Assembly: GCA_016808115.1 (NCBI GenBank)
Contig: JAEQBH010000657.1
Location: 1,860,001-1,924,000, forward strand
Source: Tetrastigma voinierianum
Taxonomy: Eukaryota > Streptophyta > Magnoliopsida > Vitales > Vitaceae
DNA: 64,000 nucleotides
Reading direction: 5' to 3'
Shown here one piece after another: positions 1 to 10,789 of this stretch. Each line of letters opens with the position of its first letter. The first letter of the stretch is position 1. Both the position numbers and the translations under genes were made by a program. The notes under the pieces were generated by a model that had not been told where the DNA came from, made no database searches, and worked only from the letters and a program-made list of their open reading frames with translations.

Positions 1-1062
1 GGCGATACTTTCAAAAACACTTTTTCGTCGACCTCATATCGAATATCTTTTCTTTTCATGTCGGCATATGATTTCTATCTATCGGTGGCCATTTTCAATC
101 TATCTCTAATCATTTTCACTTTTTCTTCAGTCTCCTGTAGCTAGTTGGGGCCAATCACTTTCTTTTCGCTCAATTCCGTCCAACACAACGGTGTTCTACA
201 TTTTCTTCCATATAAAGCCTAGTAAGGTGCCATTCCAATACTCGATTGGAAACTGTTGTTGTACACAAATTCAACTAAAAGTGTTTATCTCGACTACCCT
301 CATAGTGATCACCGCAAACTCCTTAACATGTCTTCCAAAATCTGAATTACTCTTTCTTATTGTCCATCCAGGTGCGGCTAGGGTGGACATCTTGAAATTG
401 GTCGAGTGCTGGCCTCTTGCAATTTTCCCCAAAATCTCAAGGTAAACCTTAGATCTCGGTTTGAAATAATGGATATTGGAATCCCATGTAGCCAAACTAT
501 TTCCTTGATGTACAGCTCTGCTAGCTTATCAAGCGAATAGTCGATTCTCACTGGTAGGAAGTGAGCTGACTTGGTCAATCGGTCTACTACAACTCAAAAT
601 GAGTCATGCTTCCTCCTTATTAATGGTAACCCAACCATAAAATCCATGGTGATTCGATCCCATTTCCACTCCGGTATTCTAATAGGCTCCAATAATCCCC
701 GAAGGAACTTGATGCTCTGCCTTCACTTTTTGACACACTAAACACTTGGTCGCAAATTCTGAAACATCTCTTTTCATTCCAGACCACTAGTACGAAACCT
801 TTAAATCTTGATACATCTTTGTGTTACCTGGATGCATAACAAAAGATCCACTGTGTGCCTCTTCTAGAATGGCTTTCTTCAATTCACTATCATTAGGTAC
901 ACAAACCCGATCTTTATAATATAAAACCCCATCTTCATTCTCTGTAAAGTCGGTTTCTTTACCATTTCCAATTTGACTTATTATGACAACAATTTTCTTA
1001 TCTTTCTTTTGTGCCCCTAGCACTCGATTCAACAAATTCGGTCTCGCTATCAATTCTGCCAC
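1..1062 (-). pseudogene. pol: Integrase end of a Tekay-like chromovirus pol (broken, runs off window)
   Basis: This is the 3' part of a Ty3/gypsy polyprotein that would insert the cDNA copy into chromosomes. From high to low coordinates one reads the N-terminal zinc-binding segment (787-1062, with HPGNTKMYQDL), the catalytic core (378-578, with KSAHFLPVR and LHGIPISIIS) and, after frame changes, the C-terminal part (1-370, with SSIGMAPYEALYG and SYADMKRKDIRYEV). The first core aspartate region is readable, but in SNRDLRF the usual second-Asp context is altered. In-frame stops and frameshifts interrupt the core, for example near 380-500. The order and wording match the Tekay/Del chromovirus lineage. 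The rest of the gene and any chromodomain would lie left of position 1. The identification is firm and the gene is certainly non-functional. Confidence 0.9.
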
Positions 1063-1109
1063 TCATGCCATCATCTATCAAGCAGCCAATTGGTAATTCG
1101 ATACTCGAA

Positions 1110-2240
1110 GCATTTACCGCGTCTTTACACTCAAGCGTCGGCCACTACATTAGCCTTTCCCATGTGATAGTCAATCATGCAATCATAGTCTTTTATCAAT
1201 TCCATCCATCTACGTTGTCTCAAGTGAAGCTCTCGTTGTGAGGGCAGATACTTAAGACTCTTATGATCAATGTAGATGAAGCATTTTTCCCCGTAAAGGT
1301 AATGTCTCCATATTTTCAATGCAAACACAATTGCGGCCAATTCCAAATCACGCGTAGGGTAGTTCTTTTCATGCGGCTTCAACTGTCTTGAAGCATAATC
1401 TACCACCTTACCCTCTTGTATAAGGACACATCCAAGTCCGTTTCACGATGCCTCGTTAAACATCACATATTCTTTACCGTAGGTCGGTTGAGTAAGAACC
1501 GATGCCTCAGTCAAGAACGCTTTCAACTTATCAAAACTCACTTGCCACTTTCCACTTCACTCAAACTTTACATTTTTCTAGAGCAATCTTGTCATAGGGC
1601 CTTGATCATAAAATCCCTTAGCAGACATACATGCTTGCCAATCCTAGGAAACTACGCACTTCCGTGACATTTCTCGGTGGTTTCCATTCAATGATCACCA
1701 CTATCTTCCTTGGATCCACTCAAATTCCTTCTTCTGATACAAGGTGTCTAAGAAAGGACACTTCATTCAACCAAAACTCACACTTGCTCAGTTTCACATA
1801 CAACTGCTCTTTTCTCAAAGTCTCTAACACTACCGAAAGGTGTGTGTCGTGATTTTCCCGATCTTTTGAATACACAAGAATTTCGTTTATGAACACTACG
1901 AAAAACTGATCCACATACGATAAAAAAAAACTATTCATTAAGTCCATGAAAGCCGTTGGAGCATTTGTCAACCCAAACGGCATTACAAGGAACTCATAAT
2001 GTCCATACCGTGTTCTGAACGCCTTCTTATGCACATCCGTATCCATAATCCTCAATTGATGATACCTAGATCGCAAGTCAATCTTCGAAAAGACACTTGC
2101 ACCTTTCAATTGGTCAAACAAGTCATAAATCCTGGGTAACAGATACTTGTTCTTCACTGCCATCTTGCAACTGAAGCTTCAATTCTTTTAACTCCATTGG
2201 AGCCATTCGATACGGTGTAATGGATGTCGGAGTGACACCT
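1110..2240 (-). pseudogene. pol: Reverse transcriptase and RNase H of the same chromovirus (broken)
   Basis: RT copies the element RNA into DNA and RNase H removes the RNA. RT is open at 1720-2163, with FRTRYGHYEFLVMPFGLTNA followed by the active-site box read as VVFINEILVYS. The paired aspartates are replaced there by Asn and Glu, so catalysis is lost. Upstream, the reading goes from the segment ending ELKLQLQD straight to VKNKYLLPRI, so about 40 residues of RT are missing around 2163-2180. RNase H is open at 1131-1406 (VDYASRQLKPHEKNYPTRDL, IDHKSLKYL). The connection region 1407-1720 is readable only across frames. The gene lies between the integrase remnant and the protease, in the order expected of a gypsy element. 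Confidence 0.92.
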
Positions 2241-2370
2241 TAAACAACGTCGATTACGAACTCAATCTCTCAGTGTGGAGGCAATCCTAGTAACTTCTTC
2301 GAAAACACATCCGGATAATCACTAACTGTAGGGATGTCTGATAAACTAGGCTCCACCATTTTCGTATCTA

Positions 2371-2735
2371 TCACACATACTGATAGGCTTCACACCCACT
2401 TTTCGAACCATAGTTACAGCGGTAGCGGGTTATCACATTAGAGCGAATTGGTTGAGCTACTCTTATAGATAAAGTCATTTCCTCCTTTTCGGTGTCTTTA
2501 AGTCCTCTCTTCATTCTACAATCAAGTACCACTTGGTGTCGGGACAACCAATCCATCCCTAATATCACATCAAACTCACAAATGACAACTACGATCAAAT
2601 CTCGAGAAACTCATACTCGTATTCTAATGGGACAATCTACATAGACTCTAATTCACAGACACTGTGGAGCTGAACTTTCCATTCTTACCTATTAAGACCG
2701 ACAAGATCCGCACCAGAGTCACGTCATCCTTTATA
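2371..2735 (-). pseudogene. pol: Aspartic protease remnant of the same chromovirus
   Basis: This is a retropepsin-like protease that would cut the polyprotein. The active-site motif DSGA is readable on the minus strand at 2709-2720, and the C-terminal block CEFDVILGMDWLSRHQVVLD at about 2530-2590. Frame changes and stops separate the two. The active-site motif lies only about 80 bp from the primer-binding site. Family elements carry a gag gene of more than 1 kb there, so gag and the start of the protease frame have been deleted. Only the remnant is present. Confidence 0.8.
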
Positions 2736-2797
2736 TGAAAATGCAATGCATGCCACAAACAATTTCAAAATCATTTTGTAGAACTGCCTAAACCTAA

Positions 2798-2809
2798 GCT
2801 TTGACACCA
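2798..2809 (-). other. Primer-binding site (initiator Met tRNA type)
   Basis: The minus strand reads TGGTGTCAAAGC, close to the Met-tRNA primer site typical of chromoviruses. It lies 5 bp inside the LTR boundary at 2815, as expected for a 5' LTR on the minus strand. It fixes both the orientation and the LTR edge. Confidence 0.75.
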
Positions 2810-3761
2810 CTAAATGTAAGCACCTCTTTCCGTTCCGACCCGATTGGTGGGTTTGAACCGGATTCGAAGGCGATAGCTGAATTCATTTATCAAACATATT
2901 TCATTTAGACATTTAAAAACCCTTTTTTTTTTTAGTTTTAATTTTTTTTTTCAAAAATTGCGGAAGCGTTTTCAATCGTTTTGGTAGGCCCATATAATTT
3001 ACAATTAACCAAAATATATTTACAATGAAGGCATTCCATGCCCATTCAAAATAATATACAAAATCGTTTAAGAGTTTGCTTTCTTTTGATCCTGAAAACA
3101 TCAATTGTTTAAAAATAGGATGGATGCATATGATAGAGTATATACTTTTACTCCGCCGCTTTCTTGATGACTCTGCACTCCTTGATCTTGGGTCCCATCG
3201 TTAATCACTCGATACCTGTGCATTGGTAAAAACAATACGCTAAGCATTTTCATGCTTAGTGGTTCTATGGAAATTCTCTCTTCATTTCATTTTAAATGAA
3301 ACATACGATATTTATAAACAATGTTTTGTACAATTTCTAATATTAAGCGATTACAATACGTATCTATATATATATGTATATATTTCAATAAATCAATTAC
3401 AATTCATTGGTCATCTCAAGCTATGCATTTTCATATGCCTTAAATCATTCAAATCACAAATCGTGCACTTTTCAATCTCATTATCATTTTGCATTTTAGC
3501 CACTTATCGAATTTAACATATGATTTCGATTACGAGGATAAGAATCATCGGCACGATCTGCTTTGGCTGTAGTAGTATGTATATATAATATGTACTCGAT
3601 TGGTGTACACTACCGATACTGTCCCGTTGGGATACAGATTGGTATGCCACAATAGTACATTTGTTTGACTCTTATTAGTATATCAATTTATCCTTAACTT
3701 GAATTATAACGGTTAATATTCTTTTAAGGGCATTAAAATCATTCCAACACAATTTAAAATA

Positions 3762-3762
<1 letters not shown>

Positions 3763-3832
<70 letters not shown>
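3763..3832. repeat. (TA)35 microsatellite
   Basis: About 35 uninterrupted TA units lie inside the chromovirus LTR. The tract produces an artefactual Ile/Tyr-rich reading frame on the minus strand. Confidence 0.98.
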
Positions 3833-3835
<3 letters not shown>

Positions 3836-3884
3836 TGGTATGCAAATAGAACACCTTTGTTCTATTTGGATAAGCAATTCAGTG

Positions 3885-4249
3885 CGACATTTCAATGCCA
3901 AACTAGTCGATATGCCCAGCTCACTGGATCATCCACTGTTTTTTTCAATTTCTAGGATCTTAACTCCATAAATTAGTAATGGTTGCTTTACTCATTTGAA
4001 GCTATGGTTCTAAGGTTTCTTCTCCAATTAGAATCATCCAATTTGGATCACCCAGACTCAAGTTACGACATTTTAATGCCAAACTAGTCGATATGCCTAG
4101 CTCACTGAATCACCCACTATTTTTTTCTATTTATAGGGTCTTAAATCCATAAATTGGTAATGGTTCCTTCACTCATTTGAAGCTATGATTCTAAGGTTTC
4201 TTATCCAATTGGAATCATCCAATTTGGATCGCCAAAACTCAAGTTATTG
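3885..4249. repeat. Tandem duplication of about 181 bp inside the LTR
   Basis: Two adjacent copies begin CGACATTT at 3885 and 4066. Both contain CCAAACTAGTCGATATGCC, CCATAAATT, CTCATTTGAAGCTATG and ATCATCCAATTTGGATC in the same order. They differ by scattered substitutions, so the duplication is old. Confidence 0.9.
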
Positions 4250-5356
4250 CATTTTACATCTAGACTACTCTAATTTACCATGGAAATACGCACATAGCTG
4301 CCCGTGATTTACGGGCATAGGTTACAATTTAATTATACTTCCTTCAAGTAAATTATTCCCCTAAGTATAGTTTACCCACTGGTACAATCACTCAATTTGG
4401 ATGAGTGAAACTCAACTTATGGCCAAAACACCACAACTACACCCAAAATAGAGCATACCCATGAGCTACCCGAACTCACATTTAAGCCCAGATTCAGGAG
4501 CCATAGTACTACAATTTGCTCCTAGTTCCTTCTATAAATTTGTAGCCCTATCTCTTATGGTTCTTTACCAGTTGAAATCACTTCCTTTGGATGATTATAA
4601 CTTAACCTATAGCCAAAACAAGAACAGGGGTTTTGACAAATTTTTGACAACATTTCCTTTGAAAATCCAACATTTCCCTTTTACAATCATTCTTCAAAAC
4701 CAATCCAAACCAACACCAACAAACAATACTCTTCAAAACTCAACCCAAAACAACCCCTAACTCAACTACAACCAATCAAAATCACCTTTACATAAGGTTA
4801 GGGTTTTCCCCGAATCCGAACCTGAAAAGAGGTTAGGGTTTAGTTTTTCTTACCTTTAAGCTCTTCTTCTCTTTTCTTTCTTCTTCCTCCTTGATCACTT
4901 CATCTCTTGTTTACATGGAGAAGAAATCACCAACAATGGCTTCTCCTTCTTCTCTCTCAATCCGTGTCTCTCTTTCTCTCCAAACCCAAAATGCACAAAT
5001 GAGAGTTATGCTTACTTCTGAAGACGAATTTGATGTAGAAGTGAAAATCCTTCATAAGGCCTTTTTTTGGCCTATACACTAATTCCCATTTCTCATTATT
5101 CTCATTTTAAAGCTTCATTTCACATTCATTTCAATTTCATTTCATTCATATTTTTAACACTACCCTTCTCATTTAGGACCCTTGGGTCCTCATGTGACAT
5201 TTTTACTAAATTTATTTGGCTTTCTATCAATTTTCCGGGTAGTATATTTTTTTTCGTTCTTAGAATTTAAATTCTGAAAAATTTTCATTTCCTTTATTTT
5301 ATACCCTAAACATGTTATGAAACGATTAGGGTATTTTTAGGGCGTTACGCTTCTCC

Positions 5357-6240
5357 TGTCGCGACAACGGTGTGCAACTTGGAAAGCACATTTGAGACCT
5401 TGTATGAAGAAGTCTTGTCGCGTACGTGTGTGAGTGTCGTGACCTTTGAAAAACGAGTTTCTTGTCCTGACAAAGAAACAAAGTCGTGACAAGTGATGCT
5501 GACTTAGTGAATTGACCTGGTTTCAACAAAAGAGTTCAATGTTGCGACATACTTCAAGGTTGAAGACAGGTTTCGATGTCGTGACAGGGATCTTAAGGTC
5601 GCGACACAAAAATAAGCAACCACGGACCATGAGGTCTTCCTGAGCTTTTTCCATGTAAACAAAGATTTATTACAGGAAGAGAAGTCTTGTAGCAACATAA
5701 CAAAACTGGGTCGCGACACAAAGATGAGCTGAAGGCAAAAAGTTTTGTTGCGACATAAAAAACTTGGTCGCGATAGAAAAAAACTACAAAACCAATAGAC
5801 TATGTCGCAACATCAAAATGAATCTGCAACAAGAAATCAGGTTAAGTGGAGATAAGACTTTGTCTCGACAGACTTTCCTTGTCGCGACAAACTTTCTTGG
5901 TCGCGATAGGAATGCTGATAATACAAGAAACATTATTGCAACAAGAACCAACAGAAATAGTATCGCGAGATAAAAACTGGGTCACGACATAAATTTGAAG
6001 AAGGCGCCTGAAAAATGTCACGTGCTTGATTGTCGATGTTGCAACATAGCATTCTGATAAACACACGTGAGGTGTCGCTGACGAAGAATGGGCTGAGCGA
6101 TAGACCTTGCAAGACAAAGTGTTAAAGAGCCAAGAAGATGCGTGGCGACAAAGGAAACTTTGTGCGACGAATAAATATCTTTGAAGGAAGCAAATCTTTA
6201 TCCTGACGGACAATAATCTTGCCAGCAGACTTGCGACAAA
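5357..6240. promoter_or_regulatory. TGTCGCGACA palindrome array in U3 (A1 LTR)
   Basis: About 20 full or decayed copies of the 10-bp palindrome TGTCGCGACA occur at irregular 15-80 bp spacing. One exact copy is at 5357-5366. Most variants differ by C-to-T or G-to-A within a CG step (TGTTGCGACA, TGTCGTGACA, TGTCGCAACA). The array ends about 120 bp upstream of the TATA box, the place for enhancer sites. A binding protein is inferred, not shown. Confidence 0.75.
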
Positions 6241-6357
6241 ATTAAAACTCTGTTTACCTTGACACACTTTCGACCGCGGCCAGAGAATGCATTATGGGCC
6301 AGAATTTTAGGGATTCACAATGTAACCTTGAATTTAGGGCCCAAACTTCTAGGGCTT

Positions 6358-6365
6358 TATAAATA
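6358..6365 (+). promoter_or_regulatory. TATA box of A1 LTR
   Basis: TATAAATA followed by GAAAC occupies the same place, with the same flanks (GGGCCCAAACTTCT upstream), in the family A LTRs at 22071, 23850 and 34311. Confidence 0.8.
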
Positions 6366-7670
6366 GAAACATTTAAGGAAAGCGAGGTAGTCAATTGAAG
6401 AAAAAGCAGGCATCGATTAGTTACGTGAAATTTCGATCGGTGTTCGGTGTTCACTATGATTTAGTTTTTGAGAAACACAACTTCTGCTGGGAAAGATCTG
6501 ATGTTAGTTATGATCTTAACATCAGATCTTTCCTGTACAATTAGAAAGAGATTTCTTGGATTGCGAATTTTGAATTTATTTGAATGGTGTTGTTCATGAA
6601 GTGAATTGTTCCCAACATTAGTAACTTATACTCAATTAAGGGCATTTATGCAGCTACGATTTCGAGGAGGCCCCTTTGAGTAACCTGAGAGTTGGAGATT
6701 CCTGAGAGCATGGATGCATTACTTAGGGGTATGCTAGACTAATATTGAAGAATTGATGAGTTTTGAAAGATTACTTACATAAATCATCAATTTTCTCATG
6801 GTTTGAGAATTAGTTGAGTGATCTATCAATTTAATCAATTAGAGATTTCTCCTTGGTCTTGTGGAATGATCTTGATCCTGTGTTAGCTTATATCTAATCA
6901 AGGAAATAGGGAACTCTTTAAGATCTCAAGGATGAGACATCATTCGTCTTGTAGAAATCTGGCAATGACCATGTGGCAGGAGTAAGAAATCTGATCATAA
7001 ATGAGTATGAAGTATTGGAAAAGGAAAATACCCAGGTCTTTTAGAAAAAATCTGATTACAAGTAATTAGTTAGACACATGTTTCATAAATGAACATGAAT
7101 CTCTAATCAGTGAAATGTATGGTTAAGGGAGAAATCCATACTATACTACTTTGCCTCTTCGACAAATTCAGATTCTAATTCATGATAGAGTAGAATTAGA
7201 TTATGTTGCAGGAATTGATAATTTCACAACAGTGAAATTCATTATCTACTTCGGCAATAATATATTGATTCGATCCGATTTAGTGCAGAGATTTTAAAAT
7301 TTTCTTTTATTATAGATGTAGAAATTTAGATAGTGAAATTCTTAGTTAGGTTACTGAAAATTTTATGAAATGGAAGTTCAAATAGTGTAGAAGTTGAGTA
7401 GTAGGGGTAGTTGAACTTTGAATTCTCTTCAATCTATGTGGGAACGATATCCGGACTTATAGGTCCACTTTTATTACTTCTACGACCTATGCACTTAGTG
7501 TGCCAGTAAACTAAATTTTAATAAAATCATTGACAAAGCCATTTTTATTATGAGCATACATGCTCTGTTTTGGTCAAACAAGTTTTGATGCCCTTCTTGC
7601 CCAGGGATAGGTATTTCTTGGGTAACGATGCGAAATTTGATCCATTTACAAAAATTAGTCAACAAGTTTT

Positions 7671-7688
7671 TGGCGCCATTGTTGGGGA
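7671..7688 (+). other. Primer-binding site (Asp tRNA type), A1
   Basis: TGGCGCCATTGTTGGGGA lies six bases after the LTR end. It resembles the Asp-tRNA primer sites common in Athila/Tat elements. Confidence 0.8.
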
Positions 7689-7901
7689 TAGAAGGAATTT
7701 AAAAATCAATATTATGACATAAAAGAGAAATGCTAATTTGGACATTTTTCTTTGTTTTATTAAATTCAGGCTTAGTTAAAAAGCAGTTTAATAGCGAGTG
7801 GTTGAACAAACTGCGTATTTTGGAACCTAAATAGATATATAATTTTTTATATCATTGACTCCATTTTATCTCAGTGTGTTTCTACTTTCAGGAAGAATTT
7901 A

Positions 7902-8235
7902 ATGCATAGAAGACCAAAAGCAGATTTGCTGCCTCTAGATCTTTTGAAATTGAAGAGACCACTAAATGCGAGGAAAAATCACCGGTCTGGAATCTAGAAA
8001 TATGGAAAATCAGAGAGAAAGATTGCAAGCTATTCCAGAAGAAGAAGAAGAAGAAGTAGAGAGACCTCAAAGGCCTAACACTATGGAGGAATTTTGGAGG
8101 CCTATTATCTAAGATGAGTACTCAGCTATGAAACTGACCTCCCGTTCATGAACTTGATTTTGAGGTTGAAAGCGACTTTGGTACTGTAAGTGCACGTGAC
8201 ATCAGTTCTTGATATATACGAGAAGATCCCAATGG
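7902..8235 (+). pseudogene. gag: gag, N-terminal part (A1), cut by LTR insertion
   Basis: This is the start of the Athila-like capsid gene. The ATG at 7902 follows a short leader ending in a pyrimidine tract plus CAG, as in copy A2 (25585). The frame reads MHRRPKADLL and then breaks. Across frames one recovers a Glu-rich run (8035-8060) and a segment matching A2's RPNTME. Stops occur within the first 35 codons. Gag wording up to GATCCCAATG at 8227-8235 is interrupted by the solo LTR at 8236 and resumes at 10791. Confidence 0.75.
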
Positions 8236-8932
8236 TGTGCTACGGTCATTGACCGATTGGTAGATCGAACCAGTTCGGTGCGAAGGCTGAAGCTCTCTTT
8301 ACTGCATAATAGATATTGGTACATCCAAGTCTTATAATATATCAACATATCATATACAAAAGTCCAAATTGAAACTACCACCGTAGTGGTATTTACAGTA
8401 TCATAAATACAGTACTGAGTCCCGTTTACATATTCAAAAACTATACATTTACATTTGTTGATCAGAGTGCGGAACCTACAGTGATGAACCCCTACTCGTG
8501 TGTTGGCCCTATGGAACGCGGAATATCGCTGTCTCTTTCGTATGTACCTACACGGATTAAAAACCCGTGCTAAGCTTTGCGCTTAGTAGGAAACATAGGT
8601 AATATGCATATGTCTGATTATAATAAGCATATAACAATAACGGATATCGAAACTTCATGCATTGGATCATGGACATACAAGTAATTATGCTTATCACGGA
8701 CTTATGTATTCGAACATCATTAGGAATTCTGAGCTTATTCGTGTATTCGAAATACCCATAGGTGGTCAGAACAATACACCTTCGTTTCCTCTTATTCATT
8801 ATTCAAGTTATTATCATATAATTATGGGAATACCTAGACCAGTGCAAATAAAAGTGTAAGACACTGCACAATAAGTATCGAAAATCTTATGTCGTCTGAA
8901 GTGTCGTAACCTGCGAGTTGCGGTCTTGAATA

Positions 8933-9048
8933 AGTCTTGTAGCACTAATCGGGACCCAGGGAGTCTTGTAGCACTAATCGGGCCAGTGCGTAGCATAACG
9001 GGACAAGAGTGCCGTGGCACTTAACATGACGGAGTGCCGTGGCACTTA
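8933..9048. repeat. Short direct repeats inside solo LTR
   Basis: AGTCTTGTAGCACTAATCGG occurs at 8933 and 8962. AGTGCCGTGGCACTTA, which contains the near-palindrome AGTGCCGTGGCACT, occurs at 9008-9023 and 9033-9048. Further GCACTAATCGGG copies follow to about 9160. They occupy the LTR part where the related LTR at 27328-27552 also has tandem hairpin units. Confidence 0.85.
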
Positions 9049-10022
9049 GCTGAGGACCAGGAGTCATGGCATATGGGAGAGCAAAGTACTGAGTCGAGTT
9101 GCAGGAGCACTAATCGGGTGCAGTACTAATCGGGAGTCTTAGGAGCACTAATGGGGACATGAGTCTTTGTGTCAATTAATAGCGGTCTTAAGCGGTTTAC
9201 AATTATATGAGTTCAGTAACTTACTATCTTATAATAGGGGCATTCTTAGCCACATTATGTGTTCATGACATATTGTATTTCACGTTCATGGTCACTTGTT
9301 AGTTCGTTTTCATATTACATATCATATTTATGTTTCATGAACACAGCTATGCATTTTGCATTTCCTATATTTTTCATGTTACTATTACATATGGCATTTC
9401 ACATACTTGCACAGTATAATGCCTATGTATTCACACATTATTCATGTATTCTAGTCCTCCCCAAGGAATCTATTTTATTTAGAAGTGAATCATTCCAATT
9501 GGATCGTAAACTAGCTATGACATTTTTATGCCGACTAGTCAATTTCTGGAATTTTTACCCGAAGGGACGAGTTTGAAATACTCATTTTCAGTGCCTTGAC
9601 TCCATATTTGACACTGGTTCTTTGTACCTCCCTTTATATTTAAGGTGCTAAGGGTTCTCCTGTTAGCTGAATCCACCCAAATGAACCTTGCAAAGAAACT
9701 CAAGATATGTCCGAAACAATCCGGACTACTCTATGATAAAAAATGAAGCAGAATTTGGCTAGAATATGGCCCCAATTTGAGTGAATTTTTGGGCCTCTTA
9801 GAGTCAGAATTTGATGAGGTCTATTTCTGGATGTTTGGTTCTCACTGAAGTCTAGTTTAATTATCCACTTGAATCACTCAATTCGGATAAGAAATGAGCA
9901 AGTTATGGCTAAAATACGAACATTGGTCAAATAGAGCGAGGGTGTGCCGTGCGGTCGGCTGTCTGGGTACATATTGACAAAAACGACCCCGGAACCAAAT
10001 TGTCTTGAGTACGGGGTTGAGG

Positions 10023-10034
10023 TGTACCGGTACA
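10023..10034. promoter_or_regulatory. Perfect 12-bp palindrome TGTACCGGTACA in solo LTR
   Basis: The palindrome resembles the core of the family D word TTGTACCGGTACAA, although this LTR belongs to another lineage. A role as a regulatory site is inferred. Confidence 0.5.
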
Positions 10035-10403
10035 TGTCAGAATTGCCGGAGATGTGTATTTTCTCCACTTTTCATGCACTTTCTTCATAGATCCTCCTAA
10101 TACATCCTTCGTCAAAACTAACATGGAATCCTCTAAACAACTCCCCAATACTTTTAATTAGACAAAGTCAAGATTCACCCAATTCTACCAAAACTTTGGA
10201 ATTGTGAAGGATTCCATATTTAATTATGATCGACTAGGGATTTTCAACCAAACTTCCCTTAGTGCAGAGTTGGGATGGGTTCCTAACAAAACCACTGAAA
10301 GGGAACCAATTTACTCTTCAAGGCAAGCCCTAACAATCATACCCAAGAATTCTTGTACAAAAATCATACCAAAGTCATGTATACAAGAATCCATACCTTG
10401 ACT

Positions 10404-10467
10404 TTGCTTCTCCTTCTTCCTCTTCTTCTCCTTCCTCTTCTTCTCCTTCCTCTTCCTCTCCTTCCCG
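10404..10467. repeat. Pyrimidine-rich CTTCCT/CTCCTT tract
   Basis: Imperfect repeats of CTTCTTCTCCTTCCTC lie on the plus strand within the solo LTR. On the LTR's own (minus) strand the tract is purine-rich, which gives spurious Lys/Glu-rich frames. Confidence 0.9.
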
Positions 10468-10789
10468 TAGACTTCTTGTTTGGAGACCAAAATAATGCAT
10501 TTTTGGTCTCCCACATCTACACTATAATGAAAGGTTTTGATTATTTAACTTTTATTCCTCCAACTTCCATTAATTACATTACAATTCTTATTATTTATAC
10601 TTTGGCCTCTAATCCTATTAACCCATGTCTTTGATACCCCTTTTTGGACAATTTACGATTTTGTCCTTTAGTTGTATAAAATTTTAGGGTTTCTAACCAT
10701 ATTTTTGAATTAAATTCCACGAAAATTCAATTATGCTTTACAAAATACCTAAACATGGAAGACAACTAGGGTATATTTAGAGTGTTACA

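Larger units (their letters stand above)
2815..5349 (-). repeat. 5' LTR of the Tekay-like chromovirus
   Basis: This long terminal repeat of about 2.5 kb carries the promoter and polyadenylation signals of the element. On the minus strand it starts CGTAACGCCC (first base decayed from T) and ends GTGCTTACA next to the primer site. It contains a (TA)n tract, a 181-bp tandem duplication, telobox-like leader motifs (around 4797-4835) and a purine-rich segment. It shares blocks with the LTR-like units at 8236-10789 and 26410-28420, such as the stem GCTAAGCAT..ATGCTTAG near 3240. Its right edge abuts family A LTR sequence, so the element inserted into that LTR. Confidence 0.82.
5350..7664 (+). repeat. 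5' LTR of family A copy A1 (left end missing)
   Basis: This is a long LTR of the Athila-like family A. Compared with the full LTRs at 20495-23539 and 32861-35833 it lacks roughly the first 400 bp, because the chromovirus LTR joins it at 5349/5350. It holds a dense TCGCGA word array (5357-6240), a TATA box at 6358 and a long R/U5 part. It ends GTCAACA at 7664, followed by a six-base spacer and the primer site. The R/U5 segments match the other family A LTRs block by block, for example around 6590-6830 and 7550-7660. Confidence 0.88.
8236..10789 (-). mobile_element. Solo Tekay-like LTR inserted in A1 gag
   Basis: A unit of 2554 bp runs from TGTGCTAC to GAGTGTTACA, so on the minus strand it begins TGTAACACTC and ends GTAGCACA, the usual TG..CA edges. 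Its minus-strand start (GTATATTTAGAGTGTTACA read on plus) matches the edge of the LTR at 2815-5349. It also shares the GCTAAGC..GCTTAGT stem near 8570. No internal region flanks it, so it is a solo LTR. The gag wording on both sides is continuous with A2 gag across the gap. The 5-bp target duplication is not clean. Confidence 0.8.

Noticed and set aside
3713..3901. Ile/Tyr-rich minus-strand reading frame
   Set aside because: It is only the translation of the (TA)35 microsatellite.
4891..5082. Plus-strand frame starting MITSSLVYMEKKSP as a small host gene
   Set aside because: It lies in the LTR on the strand opposite to its transcription, has low-complexity Ser-rich text and no family match.
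5357..6240. TCGCGA array as a CRISPR array
   Set aside because: Words are only 10 bp, degenerate, irregularly spaced and lie in plant LTRs with a TATA box. There are no equal-length spacers.
9259..9576. 105-residue plus-strand frame in the solo LTR
   Set aside because: It is hydrophobic and AT-driven, lies antisense within the LTR, and has no counterpart in the related LTRs.
10311..10514. Lys/Glu-rich minus-strand frame
   Set aside because: It comes from the pyrimidine repeat at 10404-10467 inside a solo LTR.
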